A stretch of 64,000 bases of DNA from Streptomyces sp. NBS 14/10 (GCF_002224125.1 NZ_NCSM01000022.1:514885-578884); one strand, 5' to 3'. Counted from the first letter of the stretch, positions 18,233 to 32,323 are shown. Notes: a model not told the origin generated them from the sequence alone. A program made the numbers and translations.

Positions 18233-18640
18233 CCGTGTGGGTGATGTCCCCTCCCCACCCCTTCCCGATCCTGGAGGCAAGCCCCCAGCCCCCCTGGTCC
18301 CACGGGCTGCCCGAGCCCGGAGCGGGGTCCGGGCCCGCCCGGGCGGGGTCTGGGGCGCAGCCCCGGGGCGGGGTTTGGGGCGCAGCCCCGGGGCGGGGTC
18401 CGGGGCCAACCCGGAGGTCCGGCCACAGCCCCAGGGGGCCGGGGCACAGCCCCCCGGGGGGGCCGGGGCACAGCCCCCGGGGTCTGGGGCGGAGCCCCGG
18501 GGCGGGGTCCGGGGCCAACCCGGAGGTCCGGCCACAGCCCCAGGGGGCCGGGGCACAGCCCCCCGGGGGGCCGGGGCACAGCCCCCGGGGTCTGGGGCGG
18601 AGCCCCAGGGTCGGACAGGGCGGGTGGGTGGGGGAAGCCG
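18233..18640. repeat. GC-rich palindromic repeat region between pyrF and pyrD
   Basis: About 400 bases without a plausible gene. It is built from short units such as GGGGCGCAGCCCCGG and GGGGCGGAGCCCC that can each fold into hairpins, mixed with GGGGTCCGGGGCC-type runs. A unit of about 109 bases is duplicated in tandem: 18384-18492 and 18493-18600 differ by one G in a G-run. Open frames through it encode only Pro/Gly/Ala/Arg-rich sequence. Similar GGGGC-N-GCCCC repeats are common between Streptomyces genes. Confidence 0.85.
18384..18600. repeat. Tandem duplication of a ~109-bp unit
   Basis: Copy 1 (18384-18492) and copy 2 (18493-18600) both start AGCCCCGGGGCGGGGTCCGG and are identical except for seven versus six G after a C6 run (near 18457). 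Each copy contains several self-complementary GGGGC/GCCCC pairs. Confidence 0.9.
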
Positions 18641-19759
<1,119 letters not shown>

Positions 19760-19780
19760 GGCGGGCTTTCTACGACGGTG

Positions 19781-19833
19781 AGGGCCAAGGCGGTGCGGGC
19801 CAGGACGGCCAGGGCCAAGGCGTGCGGGCCAGG
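19781..19833. repeat. Imperfect 24-bp direct repeat between carB and pyrD
   Basis: AGGGCCAAGGCGGTGCGGGC followed by CAGG (19781-19804) recurs at 19811-19833 with one G missing. The unit period is 30 bases. It fills most of the 128-base gap downstream of carB. Confidence 0.75.
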
Positions 19834-19887
19834 GGCGGACACGGAGCGGCGGGCGCCGGAGCGTGTGCCCCGGCGCCCGCCCCTCCG

Positions 19888-23191
<3,304 letters not shown>

Positions 23192-23199
<8 letters not shown>

Positions 23200-24331
23200 G
23201 CTGGCCCTCCATCAGGGAGACAAAGCGGTCGAACAGGTAGGCCGCGTCGTGCGGACCCGCGGCGGCCTCGGGGTGGTACTGGACGCTGAACGCGGGGCGG
23301 TCGAGCAGCTGAAGGCCCTCGACCACGTTGTCGTTGAGGCACACATGGGAGACCACGACCTGCCCGTACGGGGTGTCGGAGGGCCCGTCCAGCGGGGCGT
23401 CGACGGCGAAGCCGTGGTTGTGCGCGGTCACCTCCACCTTGCCGGTGGTGCGGTCCTGCACCGGCTGGTTGATGCCGCGGTGGCCGTACTTGAGCTTGTA
23501 CGTGCCGAAGCCGAGCGCGCGGCCGAGGATCTGGTTGCCGAAGCAGATGCCGAACAGCGGGGTGGAGCGCTCCAGGACCGCCCGCATCACGGAGACGGCG
23601 TGATCGGCGGTGGCCGGGTCGCCCGGGCCGTTGGAGAAGAACACCCCGTCGGGCTTGACGGCGTAGACGTCCTCGGCGGTGGCGGTCGCGGGCAGGACGT
23701 GCACCTCGATGCCGCGCTCGGCCATCCGGTGCGGGGTCATGCCCTTGATGCCGAGGTCGACCGCGGCGACGGTGAACCGCTTGGTACCGATCGCGGGCAC
23801 GACATAACGCTCCGTGGTGGCGACCTCACCACTCAGGTCCGCGCCCTTCATCTCGGGCACGGCCCGCACCTTGGCCAGCAGCGCGGTCTCATCGGCGATC
23901 TCCTGGCCGGAGAAGATGCCGACGCGCATGGCGCCGCGCTCGCGCAGATGGCGGGTGAGGGCGCGGGTGTCGATACCGCTGATGCCGACCACGCCCTGGG
24001 CGGCCAGCTCCTCGTCCAGGGAGCGGCGCGAGCGCCAGTTGGAGGGCACCCGGGCGGGGTCGCGGACCACATAGCCCGAGACCCAGATCCGCTTCGACTC
24101 CGGGTCCTCGTCGTTGACGCCGGTGTTGCCGACGTGCGGGGCGGTCATGACGACGACCTGGCGGTGGTACGAGGGGTCGGTCAGGGTCTCCTGGTAGCCG
24201 GTCATACCGGTGGAGAACACCGCCTCGCCGAAGGTCTCCCCCACGGCGCCGTAGGCCCGGCCGCGGAAGGTGCGGCCGTCCTCCAGGACGAGGATGGCGG
24301 GAATTTTGGGATTCTTCGTGAATCCGGGCAT
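23192..24331 (-). CDS. carA: Carbamoyl-phosphate synthase small (glutaminase) subunit
   Basis: Hydrolyses glutamine and feeds ammonia to CarB. 379 residues from ATG 24331 ([20 protein letters not shown]) with GGGAGG seven bases upstream. The N-terminal domain has [20 protein letters not shown] and [16 protein letters not shown]. The class I amidotransferase domain has the nucleophile Cys in [16 protein letters not shown] and the His-Glu pair in [12 protein letters not shown]. It is 170 bases downstream of the membrane-protein gene; that gap has no gene. Confidence 0.98.
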
Positions 24332-24501
24332 CGGGTTTCCTCCCGGCTGGTACGTTCCGTAGTGGCCGCCGGGCTGGCGGTTACGGCCTGTGGAGCTGAT
24401 GTAAGACCTCGTCGTGGGTTCGTCCCGGGGGCTGTCGGCTGTGAAGCAGGAAGAGCCTCTGGGCGACTGGGGGCGTCCCCGCCCTTGAGGTGGGGAGGAG
24501 G

Positions 24502-25149
24502 TCAACGTGCGCCTTCCGTGTCTTCGGATTGCGTCTTGACGGGCACAGCGACTGAGGTGAGCCGTCCCACGGCTTCGACCCAGGTGCTGTGCCCGGCCGC
24601 GTGGTCGGAGCGGAAGCCGGAGTCGATCAGGCGGTCGCCCAGCTGCCAGGTGATCACCAGCAGGCCGCCCTCGGTGAGGACCTTGCCGGCGATGCCCTTG
24701 TCGAGCCGGGCGCCGCGCAGGCCCGCGGCCGGGATGAAGAAGTCGCTCGCCCCGGGGCGTACGACGGCGAGGCCCTGCTCGGTCAGGGTGAGCTCGGCGC
24801 GGCTGCGGGTGCCGAGTCCCCGGGCGACGATCCGGTCGAGCCACTGCCCGGCGGTGGTCGAGCCGTGGTAACGGCCGGAGAGGCGCAGCCTGGCGGGCCC
24901 GAGCTCCGCCGGGTCCGGGGCCTGGGGCAGCTCGGGCAGATCGCCCTGGAGCGTGCCCCGCCACTTCCAGCCCTCGCGCATCAGCCAGTAGACGAGCCCG
25001 ATGACGAGCAGCAGGCCCACGACCCAGCCGACGCGCGCGGCCCAGTCCGTCACGTCCTGCGACTTCTGCTCGGCCGCCAGGCCCACCAGGTGGCCCGCCA
25101 CCGGATGTGCCAGGTTGCTCAGACTGTTCAGACTGCTCAGAGGTGTCAC
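24502..25149 (-). CDS. Membrane protein of the pyr cluster, unknown function
   Basis: 215 residues from GTG 25149, overlapping the pyrC stop by four bases (GTGA), so it is translated with pyrC. One transmembrane helix lies at about 40-56 ([17 protein letters not shown]). A soluble domain of about 140 residues follows, with [20 protein letters not shown] and [20 protein letters not shown], and may be cytoplasmic. It looks like a PH-like or transporter-associated fold, but no enzyme motif is seen. It occupies this place between pyrC and carA in Streptomyces (from memory), suggesting a conserved but unexplained link to pyrimidine synthesis. Confidence 0.88.
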   Translation of the reverse strand: MTPLSSLNSLSNLAHPVAGHLVGLAAEQKSQDVTDWAARVGWVVGLLLVIGLVYWLMREGWKWRGTLQGDLPELPQAPDPAELGPARLRLSGRYHGSTTAGQWLDRIVARGLGTRSRAELTLTEQGLAVVRPGASDFFIPAAGLRGARLDKGIAGKVLTEGGLLVITWQLGDRLIDSGFRSDHAAGHSTWVEAVGRLTSVAVPVKTQSEDTEGAR

Positions 25150-26441
25150 GCCAGTTTCCCGTCCACGACCGTCGCCCGGCCCCGCAGGAAGGTGTACGTC
25201 ACTCGGCCCGGCAGTTCACGTCCCTCGTAGGGAGTGTTGCGGCTGCGGGAGGCGAAGCCCGCGGGGTTCACCACACCACGGTATGCGGAGTCGAGCAGGG
25301 TGAGGTTGGCGGGCTCCCCGGGGGCGATGGGGCGCCCGTGACCGGCCAGCCGGCCGATGGCCGAGGGGCGGTGCGACATCCGGTCGGCGACGCCCGCCCA
25401 GTCCAGCAGGCCGGTGTCGACCATGGTGTGCTGGACGACGGAGAGCGCGGTCTCCAGGCCGACCATGCCCATGGCCGCCGCGCCCCACTCGCAGTCCTTG
25501 TCCTCGTGCGGATGCGGGGCGTGGTCGGTGGCGACGCAGTCGATGGTGCCGTCGGCCAGCGCCTCGCGCAGCGCCATGACGTCGGTCTCGGTGCGCAGCG
25601 GCGGGTTCACCTTGTAGACGGGGTTGTAGGAGCGTACGAGCTCGTCGGTGAGCAGCAGGTGGTGCGGGGTGACCTCGGCGGTGACGTTCCACCCCTTGGA
25701 CTTGGCCCAGCGGACGATCTCGACCGAGCCCGCGGTGGACAGATGGCAGATGTGCACCCGGGAGCCGACGTGGGCGGCGAGCAGCACATCGCGGGCGATG
25801 ATCGACTCCTCGGCGACGGCCGGCCAGCCGCCGAGCCCGAGCTCGGCGGAGACCACGCCCTCGTTCATCTGGGCGCCCTCGGTCAGCCGCGGCTCCTGGG
25901 CGTGCTGGGCGATGACGCCGTCGAACGCCTTCACATACTCCAGGGCGCGGCGCATGATCACGGCGTCGTCCACGCACTTGCCGTCGTCGGAGAAGACCCG
26001 CACGCCCGCGGCGGAGTCGTTCATGGCGCCCAGCTCGGCGAGCTTCTTGCCCTCCAGGCCGACGGTGACGGCGCCGACGGGCTGCACATCGCAGTAGCCG
26101 GACTCCTTGCCCAGCCGCCACACCTGCTCGACGACGCCCGCGGTGTCGGCGACCGGGAAGGTGTTGGCCATGGCGTGGACGGCGGTGTAGCCACCGGCGG
26201 CGGCCGCCCGGGTGCCGGTGTGGACGGTCTCGGAGTCCTCGCGGCCGGGCTCGCGCAGATGGGTGTGGAGGTCGACGAGGCCGGGCAGCAGGATCTGTCC
26301 CGTGGCGTCGATCACGGTGGCGTCGCCCGCGTCGATGCCGGTGCCGACGGAGGCGATCCGCTCGCCCTCGATCAGCACGTCCCGCGGCTCGCCACCGAGG
26401 ACCTTCGCACCGCGGAGGAGGGTCTTGTGGGTGTCGCTCAT
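25146..26441 (-). CDS. pyrC: Dihydroorotase
   Basis: Cyclises carbamoyl aspartate to dihydroorotate. 431 residues from ATG 26441, a class I (PyrC/allantoinase-type) amidohydrolase. Metal ligands: [12 protein letters not shown] (HxH) and the later His residues in [11 protein letters not shown] and [15 protein letters not shown]. The catalytic Asp is in [15 protein letters not shown]. The position of the carboxylated Lys in E. coli-type enzymes falls in the [18 protein letters not shown] region and is occupied here by other residues. It starts 2 bases after the pyrB stop. Confidence 0.97.
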   Translation of the reverse strand: MSDTHKTLLRGAKVLGGEPRDVLIEGERIASVGTGIDAGDATVIDATGQILLPGLVDLHTHLREPGREDSETVHTGTRAAAAGGYTAVHAMANTFPVADTAGVVEQVWRLGKESGYCDVQPVGAVTVGLEGKKLAELGAMNDSAAGVRVFSDDGKCVDDAVIMRRALEYVKAFDGVIAQHAQEPRLTEGAQMNEGVVSAELGLGGWPAVAEESIIARDVLLAAHVGSRVHICHLSTAGSVEIVRWAKSKGWNVTAEVTPHHLLLTDELVRSYNPVYKVNPPLRTETDVMALREALADGTIDCVATDHAPHPHEDKDCEWGAAAMGMVGLETALSVVQHTMVDTGLLDWAGVADRMSHRPSAIGRLAGHGRPIAPGEPANLTLLDSAYRGVVNPAGFASRSRNTPYEGRELPGRVTYTFLRGRATVVDGKLA

Positions 26442-26443
26442 GG

Positions 26444-27421
26444 TTACTTGCTCTCCTCGGTGGCGGTGCGGGACGTGGTGACGGCGGGCTCGTTCCCGCC
26501 GAGCAGCAGATACAGGACGGCCATGCGGATCGAGACACCGTTGGTGACCTGCTCGACGGCGGTGCAGCGGTCGGAGTCCGCGACCTCGGCGGTGATCTCC
26601 ATGCCGCGGTTCATCGGGCCGGGGTGCATCACGATGGCGTGCTCGGGCATACGGGCCATCCGGTCGCCGTCAAGCCCGTAGCGGCGCGCGTACTCGCGCT
26701 CGGTGGGGAAGAAGGCCGCGTGCATACGCTCGCGCTGGACCCGCAGCATCATCACGGCGTCGGACTTGCCGACGACCGCATCGAGGTCGTACGAGACCTC
26801 GCACGGCCAGCTCTCGACCGCGAAGGGCACCAGGGTCGGCGGGGCGACCAGGGTCACCTCGGCGCCCAGCGTGGACAGCAGATGGACGTTGGAGCGGGCG
26901 ACCCGGCTGTGCAGGACGTCGCCGACGATCGTGATCCGGCGGCCCGCCAGGTCCTGCCCGGTGCCCGAGGTCAGATGGCGGCGCATGGTGAAGGCGTCAA
27001 GCAGCGCCTGGGTGGGGTGCTCATGGGTGCCGTCCCCGGCGTTGACGACCGAGCCGCCGATCCAGCCGGAGGTGGCCAGCCGGTGCGGGGCGCCGGAGTC
27101 GTGGTGGCGGATGACGACGGCGTCGGCACCCATCGCCTCCAGGGTGAGCGCGGTGTCCTTCAGGGACTCGCCCTTGGAGACCGAGGAGCCCTTGGCGGAG
27201 AAGTTGATGACGTCCGCGGACAGCCGCTTGGCGGCCGCCTCGAACGAGATACGGGTGCGGGTGGAGTCCTCGAAGAAGAGGTTGACGACGGTGCGGCCGC
27301 GCAGGGTCGGCAGTTTCTTGATCGGCCGGTCGGCGATACGGGCCAGCTCCTCGGCGGTGTCGAGGATCAGGACGGCGTCGTCGCGCGTGAGATCGGCGGC
27401 CGAGATGAGGTGGCGCTTCAT
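26444..27421 (-). CDS. pyrB: Aspartate carbamoyltransferase, catalytic chain
   Basis: Joins carbamoyl phosphate and aspartate. 325 residues from ATG 27421, [20 protein letters not shown]. The carbamoyl-phosphate site is [19 protein letters not shown]; the aspartate/His motif is [18 protein letters not shown]; the flexible loop has [16 protein letters not shown], and [11 protein letters not shown] follows. No pyrI gene is present, as expected in actinobacteria. A 196-base gap with CCGTGGTTCCG repeats separates it from pyrR. Confidence 0.98.
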   Translation of the reverse strand: MKRHLISAADLTRDDAVLILDTAEELARIADRPIKKLPTLRGRTVVNLFFEDSTRTRISFEAAAKRLSADVINFSAKGSSVSKGESLKDTALTLEAMGADAVVIRHHDSGAPHRLATSGWIGGSVVNAGDGTHEHPTQALLDAFTMRRHLTSGTGQDLAGRRITIVGDVLHSRVARSNVHLLSTLGAEVTLVAPPTLVPFAVESWPCEVSYDLDAVVGKSDAVMMLRVQRERMHAAFFPTEREYARRYGLDGDRMARMPEHAIVMHPGPMNRGMEITAEVADSDRCTAVEQVTNGVSIRMAVLYLLLGGNEPAVTTSRTATEESK

Positions 27422-27548
27422 CCGGTTGCTCCGTGGGTGAGGGAGATGTTCAGGCGTGCGGTGGGCAGGCGGGGGCGCGGGGGCGTCGTCGTGGCCGGTG
27501 CACCGGGCCCGCGGCGGTCACCGGGGCTCCGGTCCGGTCCGTGGGCGG

Positions 27549-27595
27549 CCGTGGTTCCGCGGTTCCGTGGCCGTGGTTCCGTAGCCGTGGTTCCG
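27549..27595. repeat. CCGTGGTTCCG repeats between pyrR and pyrB
   Basis: CCGTGGTTCCG occurs at 27549-27559, 27571-27581 and 27585-27595, with a variant CCGCGGTTCCG at 27557-27567. They form a compact array in the 196-base pyrR-pyrB gap. Nothing else is recognised there. Confidence 0.8.
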
Positions 27596-27617
27596 TGCCT
27601 CGACGGCTCCGTCCGGG

Positions 27618-28237
<620 letters not shown>

Positions 28238-28334
28238 ACCTTAAAGGACGTCGGAATTGCGCCATTCACAGTAGCAGGGGCGGCGGGCCGGTCCGGCATC
28301 ACCCCTGGCCGAGGCCCCCTGCGCTCCGTTCGGC

Positions 28335-28373
28335 TTGACGAATGGAGATTACGCTGCGTAACCTCACAGTGAG
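28335..28373 (+). promoter_or_regulatory. bldD promoter with palindromic BldD operators
   Basis: TTGACG (28335-28340) and TAACCT (28359-28364) are plausible -35/-10 elements with 18-base spacing. TTACGCTGCGTAA (28349-28361) is a perfect palindrome matching the published BldD consensus (tnACnC(A/T)GnGTna). CTCACAGTGAG (28363-28373) is a second perfect palindrome right next to it. Both overlap or adjoin the -10 element, consistent with the known autorepression of bldD. Confidence 0.7.
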
Positions 28374-28399
28374 TTACCAGTCTTCGTCCGGGGAGCTTT

Positions 28400-28900
28400 A
28401 TGTCCAGCGAATACGCCAAACAGCTCGGAGCCAAGCTCCGTGCCATCCGCACCCAGCAGGGCCTCTCCCTTCACGGTGTCGAGGAGAAGTCCCAGGGCCG
28501 CTGGAAGGCCGTCGTGGTCGGCTCGTACGAGCGCGGGGACCGTGCCGTGACCGTGCAGCGCCTCGCCGAGTTGGCCGACTTCTACGGCGTCCCGGTCCAG
28601 GAACTGCTTCCGGGCACCAGCCCGGCCGGGGCCGCCGAGCCGCCGCCGAAGCTGGTGCTGGACCTTGAGCGGCTGGCCCATGTGCCGGTCGAGAAGGCGG
28701 GGCCGCTGCAGCGGTATGCCGCCACGATCCAGAGCCAGCGCGGGGATTACAACGGCAAGGTGCTGTCGATCCGCCAGGACGACTTGCGCACCCTCGCCGT
28801 GATCTACGACCAGTCGCCTTCGGTGCTGACCGAGCAGCTGATCAGCTGGGGTGTGCTGGGCGCGGATGCGCGCCGGGCCGTCCAGCACGAGGACGTCTGA
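28400..28900 (+). CDS. bldD: Developmental master regulator BldD
   Basis: 166 residues from ATG 28400 with a GGGGAG site. The N-terminal HTH (LGAKLRAIRTQQGLSLHGVE, then GSYERGDRAVTVQRLAELAD) binds DNA. The C-terminal domain carries the c-di-GMP signature RXD-X8-RXXD exactly: RGD at 114-116 and RQDD at 125-128. From published work, BldD dimerises through a c-di-GMP tetramer and represses sporulation genes during vegetative growth. It is transcribed against nusB, with a shared terminator between them, and divergently from pyrR. Confidence 0.99.
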   Translation: MSSEYAKQLGAKLRAIRTQQGLSLHGVEEKSQGRWKAVVVGSYERGDRAVTVQRLAELADFYGVPVQELLPGTSPAGAAEPPPKLVLDLERLAHVPVEKAGPLQRYAATIQSQRGDYNGKVLSIRQDDLRTLAVIYDQSPSVLTEQLISWGVLGADARRAVQHEDV

Positions 28901-28960
28901 CGCCGCGCGCGGCCTCTTGGGAAGTCCACGAGAAAAGCGATAGTGACCAGCAGAAACGTG

Positions 28961-29004
28961 CCGCCGGGGGCGGTGGGACCGGAAGGTTCCACCGCCCCCG
29001 GCGG
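28961..29004. terminator. Bidirectional terminator between bldD and nusB
   Basis: CCGCCGGGGGCGGTGGGACC (28961-28980) pairs with GGTTCCACCGCCCCCGGCGG (28985-29004), with only one non-Watson-Crick position, across a GGAA loop of the stable GNRA class. It serves both convergent genes; on the plus strand CTTTGT follows. Confidence 0.92.
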
Positions 29005-29044
29005 CTTTGTACGCGTAGAGCTCGGAGCGCTCGGACTCGGACGC

Positions 29045-29497
29045 TCAGGCTTCCGTAGTGGGCTGCTCGCTGCCCCGGCGCAGGCTCGGCTTCAGCTCCT
29101 TGAAACGGCCGAGAAGCCCATTGACGAAGGCCGGTGAGTCGTCGGTGGAGAACTCCTTGGCGAGCTGCACCGCCTCGTCGATCACGACGGCGTCCGGAGT
29201 CTCGTCCTCCCACACCAGCTCGTAGGCGCCGAGCCGCAGGATGTTCCGGTCGACGACCGGCATCCGGTCCAGCGTCCAGCCCACCGCGTAGGTGGAGATC
29301 AGCTCGTCGATCCGGGCCGTGTACTGGGCGTACCCCTCGACGAGCTGCATCGTGTATTCGCTGACCGGCGGCTGCCGGTCGTCGGTCCGGGCGTGCCGGA
29401 TCCAGTCCGCGAGGACCGTCTGCACGGAGGTGCCACGCTGATCGGCCTCGAAGAGGATCTGGAAGGCACGCTTACGGGCCTTGTTGCGGGCAGCCAC
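29045..29497 (-). CDS. nusB: Transcription antitermination factor NusB
   Basis: 150 residues from GTG 29497, MAARNKARKRAFQILFEADQ, with the basic Arg-rich RNA-contact helix. LGAYELVWEDETPDAVVIDEAV and FVNGLLGRF are the conserved C-terminal helices. With NusE (S10) it binds boxA RNA in rRNA antitermination. It starts 2 bases after the efp stop, so the genes are coupled; the end is shared with the bldD terminator. Confidence 0.97.
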   Translation of the reverse strand: MAARNKARKRAFQILFEADQRGTSVQTVLADWIRHARTDDRQPPVSEYTMQLVEGYAQYTARIDELISTYAVGWTLDRMPVVDRNILRLGAYELVWEDETPDAVVIDEAVQLAKEFSTDDSPAFVNGLLGRFKELKPSLRRGSEQPTTEA

Positions 29498-29499
29498 GG

Positions 29500-30066
29500 T
29501 TAGCTGTTCACCCGACCGAGGTATTCACCGGAACGGGTGTCGACCTTGATCTTCTCACCGGTGGTGATGAAGAGCGGGACGCCGATCTCGTAGCCGGTCT
29601 CCAGCTTGGCGGGCTTGGTGCCGCCGGTGGAGCGGTCGCCCTGGACGCCGGGCTCGGTGTACTCGATCACCAGCTCGACGGCGGCCGGCAGCTCGACGTA
29701 CAGCGGGTTGCCCTCGTACATCGCCACGACGGCCTCGAAACCCTCGAGCAGGTATCGGGCGTTGTCGCCGACGACCTCGGGGCTGATGTAGATCTGGTCG
29801 AAGGTGTCCATGTCCATGAACACAAAGCTCTCGCCGTCCTTGTACGAGAACTGCATGCCGCGCTTGTCGACATTGGCCGTCTCGACCTTCACGCCGGCGT
29901 TGAAGGTCTTGTCGACCACCTTGCCGGACAGCACGTTCTTGAGCTTGGTGCGGACGAAAGCAGGGCCCTTGCCGGGCTTGACGTGCTGGAACTCGACGAC
30001 GGACCAGAGCTGGCCCCCGTCGAGCTTGAGCACCAGGCCATTCTTGAGGTCGTTCGTGGATGCCAC
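29500..30066 (-). CDS. efp: Elongation factor P
   Basis: 188 residues from GTG 30066 with AGGAGA upstream. Relieves ribosomes stalled on polyproline. Three beta-barrel domains: the tip loop is [20 protein letters not shown], and the C-terminal signature is [20 protein letters not shown]. The tip PGKG loop is the actinobacterial type. Modification genes (epmABC, earP) are not in this window. It is 57 bases downstream of the M24 gene. Confidence 0.98.
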   Translation of the reverse strand: MASTNDLKNGLVLKLDGGQLWSVVEFQHVKPGKGPAFVRTKLKNVLSGKVVDKTFNAGVKVETANVDKRGMQFSYKDGESFVFMDMDTFDQIYISPEVVGDNARYLLEGFEAVVAMYEGNPLYVELPAAVELVIEYTEPGVQGDRSTGGTKPAKLETGYEIGVPLFITTGEKIKVDTRSGEYLGRVNS

Positions 30067-30123
30067 GGTTGCGGGATCTCCTGGACTACAGCTGGTGGGA
30101 CCACGAAGATGCGACGCGCAGAG

Positions 30124-31239
30124 TCAGAGCGCCAGCAGCTCCTTGGTCGTGATGGTGAGTAGCTCGGGTCCGCCGTCCGCCTCGGGGCGGACGACGAGCG
30201 TGTCGTCGATCCGGACACCGCCCCGGCCCGGGAGGTGGACCCCCGGTTCGACAGTGACCGGCACACAAGCGTCCAGTTTACCCATGGCCGAGGGTGCGAG
30301 CCGAGGGTCCTCGTCGATTTCCAGGCCCACGCCGTGTCCCATCCGCGGTCCAAGCCCCTCGCCGAACCCCGCGGAGTCCAGCACCTGACGGGTCGCGCGG
30401 TCCACATCCCGGCAGGCCGCACCGGGTACCAGCGCCTCCCGCCCGGCCCGCTGCGCGGCGAAGACCGCGTCGTACAGCTCCACCTGCCAGGTGGCGGGAG
30501 ACGGTCCGATCACAAACGTGCGCCCCACCTCGCAGCGGTAGCCACCGTAGTCGGCGCCCAGGCCGATAGTGAGGAAGTCACCCTCCTCGACCCGCCGGTC
30601 GGTGGGCGTGTGCCCGGCCCGGCCCGAGTTCGGCCCGGTGGCCACGACCGTGGGGAAGGCCGGGCCGTCCGCGCCGTGATCCACCAGCCGGCGCTCCAGC
30701 TCCAGCGCCAGATGCCGCTCGGTCCGGCCGACCAGGATCGACTCGAGCAGCTCGCCGAGCGCCTGATCGGCGAGCTCGGCGGCGATCCGCAGACAGGAGA
30801 TCTCCTCGTCGTCCTTGACCAGCCGCAGCTGCTCCACGGCCCGGCCCAGATCCACCAGCCGCAGCCGGGGAGTGACCGCGGCGAGCGCCCGGTGGCGGGC
30901 GACGGTCAGATGGTGCTCCTCGACGGCCAGCGACTCGGCGCCGTCCGCGGCGGCCAGGTCGGCGGCGGCCCCGGCCGGGTCCCCGCCCTCACCGGGCAGC
31001 ACGAGAATCCGCAGGTCCTCGGGGTGGTACGAACCACCGGGCAGCGGCTCCCAGAACGGCGTCAGGGGCGCCACCAGCACATCCTGGACCGGCCCAAGCA
31101 GCAGCACGGCACCGGGCGGCACCCCGCCGCCGCACAGATAGCGCACATTGGCCGACCTGGAGACCAGCGCGGCCTCACCACCCGCCGCCGCGCACTGATC
31201 GCGCAGCCGGGCACGTCGGGCCGCGTACGCCTGGGACAT
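30124..31239 (-). CDS. M24 (Xaa-Pro aminopeptidase-like) protein with altered metal site
   Basis: 371 residues from ATG 31239. The N-terminal creatinase-like domain (ALVSRSANVRYLCGGGVPPG) and the C-terminal pita-bread domain (AGHTPTDRRVEEGDFL) are typical of PepQ/PepP proteins, which cleave X-Pro bonds. The five metal ligands are changed. The usual first Asp (DxGA) is Gly in TIGLGADYGGYRCEVGRTF, and the second Asp is Glu. The His of MGHGVGLEIDEDPRL is present, the Glu of TVEPGVHLPG is present, and the last Glu is Asp in RIDDTLVV. Reduced or lost peptidase activity is therefore likely. It lies upstream of efp, which is often its neighbour. Confidence 0.9.
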   Translation of the reverse strand: MSQAYAARRARLRDQCAAAGGEAALVSRSANVRYLCGGGVPPGAVLLLGPVQDVLVAPLTPFWEPLPGGSYHPEDLRILVLPGEGGDPAGAAADLAAADGAESLAVEEHHLTVARHRALAAVTPRLRLVDLGRAVEQLRLVKDDEEISCLRIAAELADQALGELLESILVGRTERHLALELERRLVDHGADGPAFPTVVATGPNSGRAGHTPTDRRVEEGDFLTIGLGADYGGYRCEVGRTFVIGPSPATWQVELYDAVFAAQRAGREALVPGAACRDVDRATRQVLDSAGFGEGLGPRMGHGVGLEIDEDPRLAPSAMGKLDACVPVTVEPGVHLPGRGGVRIDDTLVVRPEADGGPELLTITTKELLAL

Positions 31240-31319
31240 GATCCTGAGCCTACGCAGTGCGGCCCGCCGCGGCCGGTCGGGCGACCCGAATGGGGGCTCA
31301 CCTACCGGCTGAGGCCCAC

Positions 31320-32231
31320 CTACCAGCTGGGCGGGGAGGCGATGCTGCGGGCGACGACCTCGTCGAGCATGCGGGCCGTGGTCTCCACGTCGTACGTGGA
31401 GTTGTCGATGATCGGCAGGCCCGAGCCGTACCAGCCGGCCATCCGGCCGTGGATGCGGGCCACTTCCTCGTCGCTCAGCCGGCGGTTGCCGCTCCGGGCC
31501 GCGTTCCGCTCCAGGACGATCTCGAGGCCCGGCAGCACGACGACCGGCAGCAGACCGGGGCCGACATGGCGCTTCCAGCCGCCGAGGCCCACGACCGGGC
31601 GGTCCGGGAAGACGGCGTCGTCCAGGATGCAGGAGATCCCGTTGGCCAGAAAGTTACGGGCGGCGAAGCCGCAGGTGCGGCGGGCGAGACGGTACTGCGC
31701 CTCGGAGTTCTCGTTCCACCCCGACTGAGGGTTGGCGAAACCGGACCTGACCCATTCGCGGACGTCGTCCAGGCTGATATGCGCGGTCGGCACCCGCCGG
31801 CGGTCGGCCCAATGGCGGGCGACGGTCGTCTTGCCCGCCCCGGCCGGGCCGATCAGCAGCACCGCCACCGCCGCCTGCGAGGCGTCGGCCATCGCCGCGT
31901 CGCCCGCCGGCGGATGCGGCAGCGGCACCGGGCCGCCGGGCGGAAGCTGGATATGGCCGGTGACGCCCGAGGGGTCCATGGGCGGCGGGGCCGGCGTCGG
32001 ATGGAGCGGGGCGGGAGGGACGGGAGGCGGCGGCGCAGGGTGGGTCGGGTGGGAGCCAGGGGGGCTGGCCGGGTGGGAGCCGGGCGGGCTGGCCGGGTGA
32101 GGGCCGGGGTGGTGGGCCTGGTGGGGGCCCGGGTGGTGGCCGGTGCCCTGGGCCCAGCCCGCGCCGCCCGCGTCGGGGGCCGGTCCGGGCTGATGGGGCG
32201 GTGGCAGCGGAGCTCCCACTGAGTGCTGCAT
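31320..32231 (-). CDS. P-loop ATPase/kinase-like protein with Pro/His-rich N-terminus
   Basis: 303 residues from ATG 32231 (MQHSVGAPLPPP) with ACGGAG upstream. Residues 1 to about 110 are Pro/His/Gly-rich and partly repetitive (PASPPGSH repeated), probably disordered. The C-terminal 185 residues form a P-loop domain like zeta-toxin or predicted kinases. Walker A is LLIGPAGAGKTTVARHWADR, followed by HISLDDVREWVRSGFANP and an Arg-rich lid LERNAARSGNRRLSDEEVA. The substrate is unknown; no antitoxin-like partner is adjacent. It lies 80 bases upstream of the M24 gene. Confidence 0.85.
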   Translation of the reverse strand: MQHSVGAPLPPPHQPGPAPDAGGAGWAQGTGHHPGPHQAHHPGPHPASPPGSHPASPPGSHPTHPAPPPPVPPAPLHPTPAPPPMDPSGVTGHIQLPPGGPVPLPHPPAGDAAMADASQAAVAVLLIGPAGAGKTTVARHWADRRRVPTAHISLDDVREWVRSGFANPQSGWNENSEAQYRLARRTCGFAARNFLANGISCILDDAVFPDRPVVGLGGWKRHVGPGLLPVVVLPGLEIVLERNAARSGNRRLSDEEVARIHGRMAGWYGSGLPIIDNSTYDVETTARMLDEVVARSIASPPSW

Positions 32232-32323
32232 CCGGTGGCACTCCGTCTCGTGCAGGCGGTCTGGTACTGGCAACTGTCGCGTGAAGACGCGGCGGTGAGG
32301 CCGGTTCTACCGAACGGTACCTG

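Noticed and set aside
18233..18640. Coding region or CRISPR array in the pyrF-pyrD gap
   Set aside because: The repeats are adjacent palindromic GC units without regular unique spacers, and the open frames are low-complexity.
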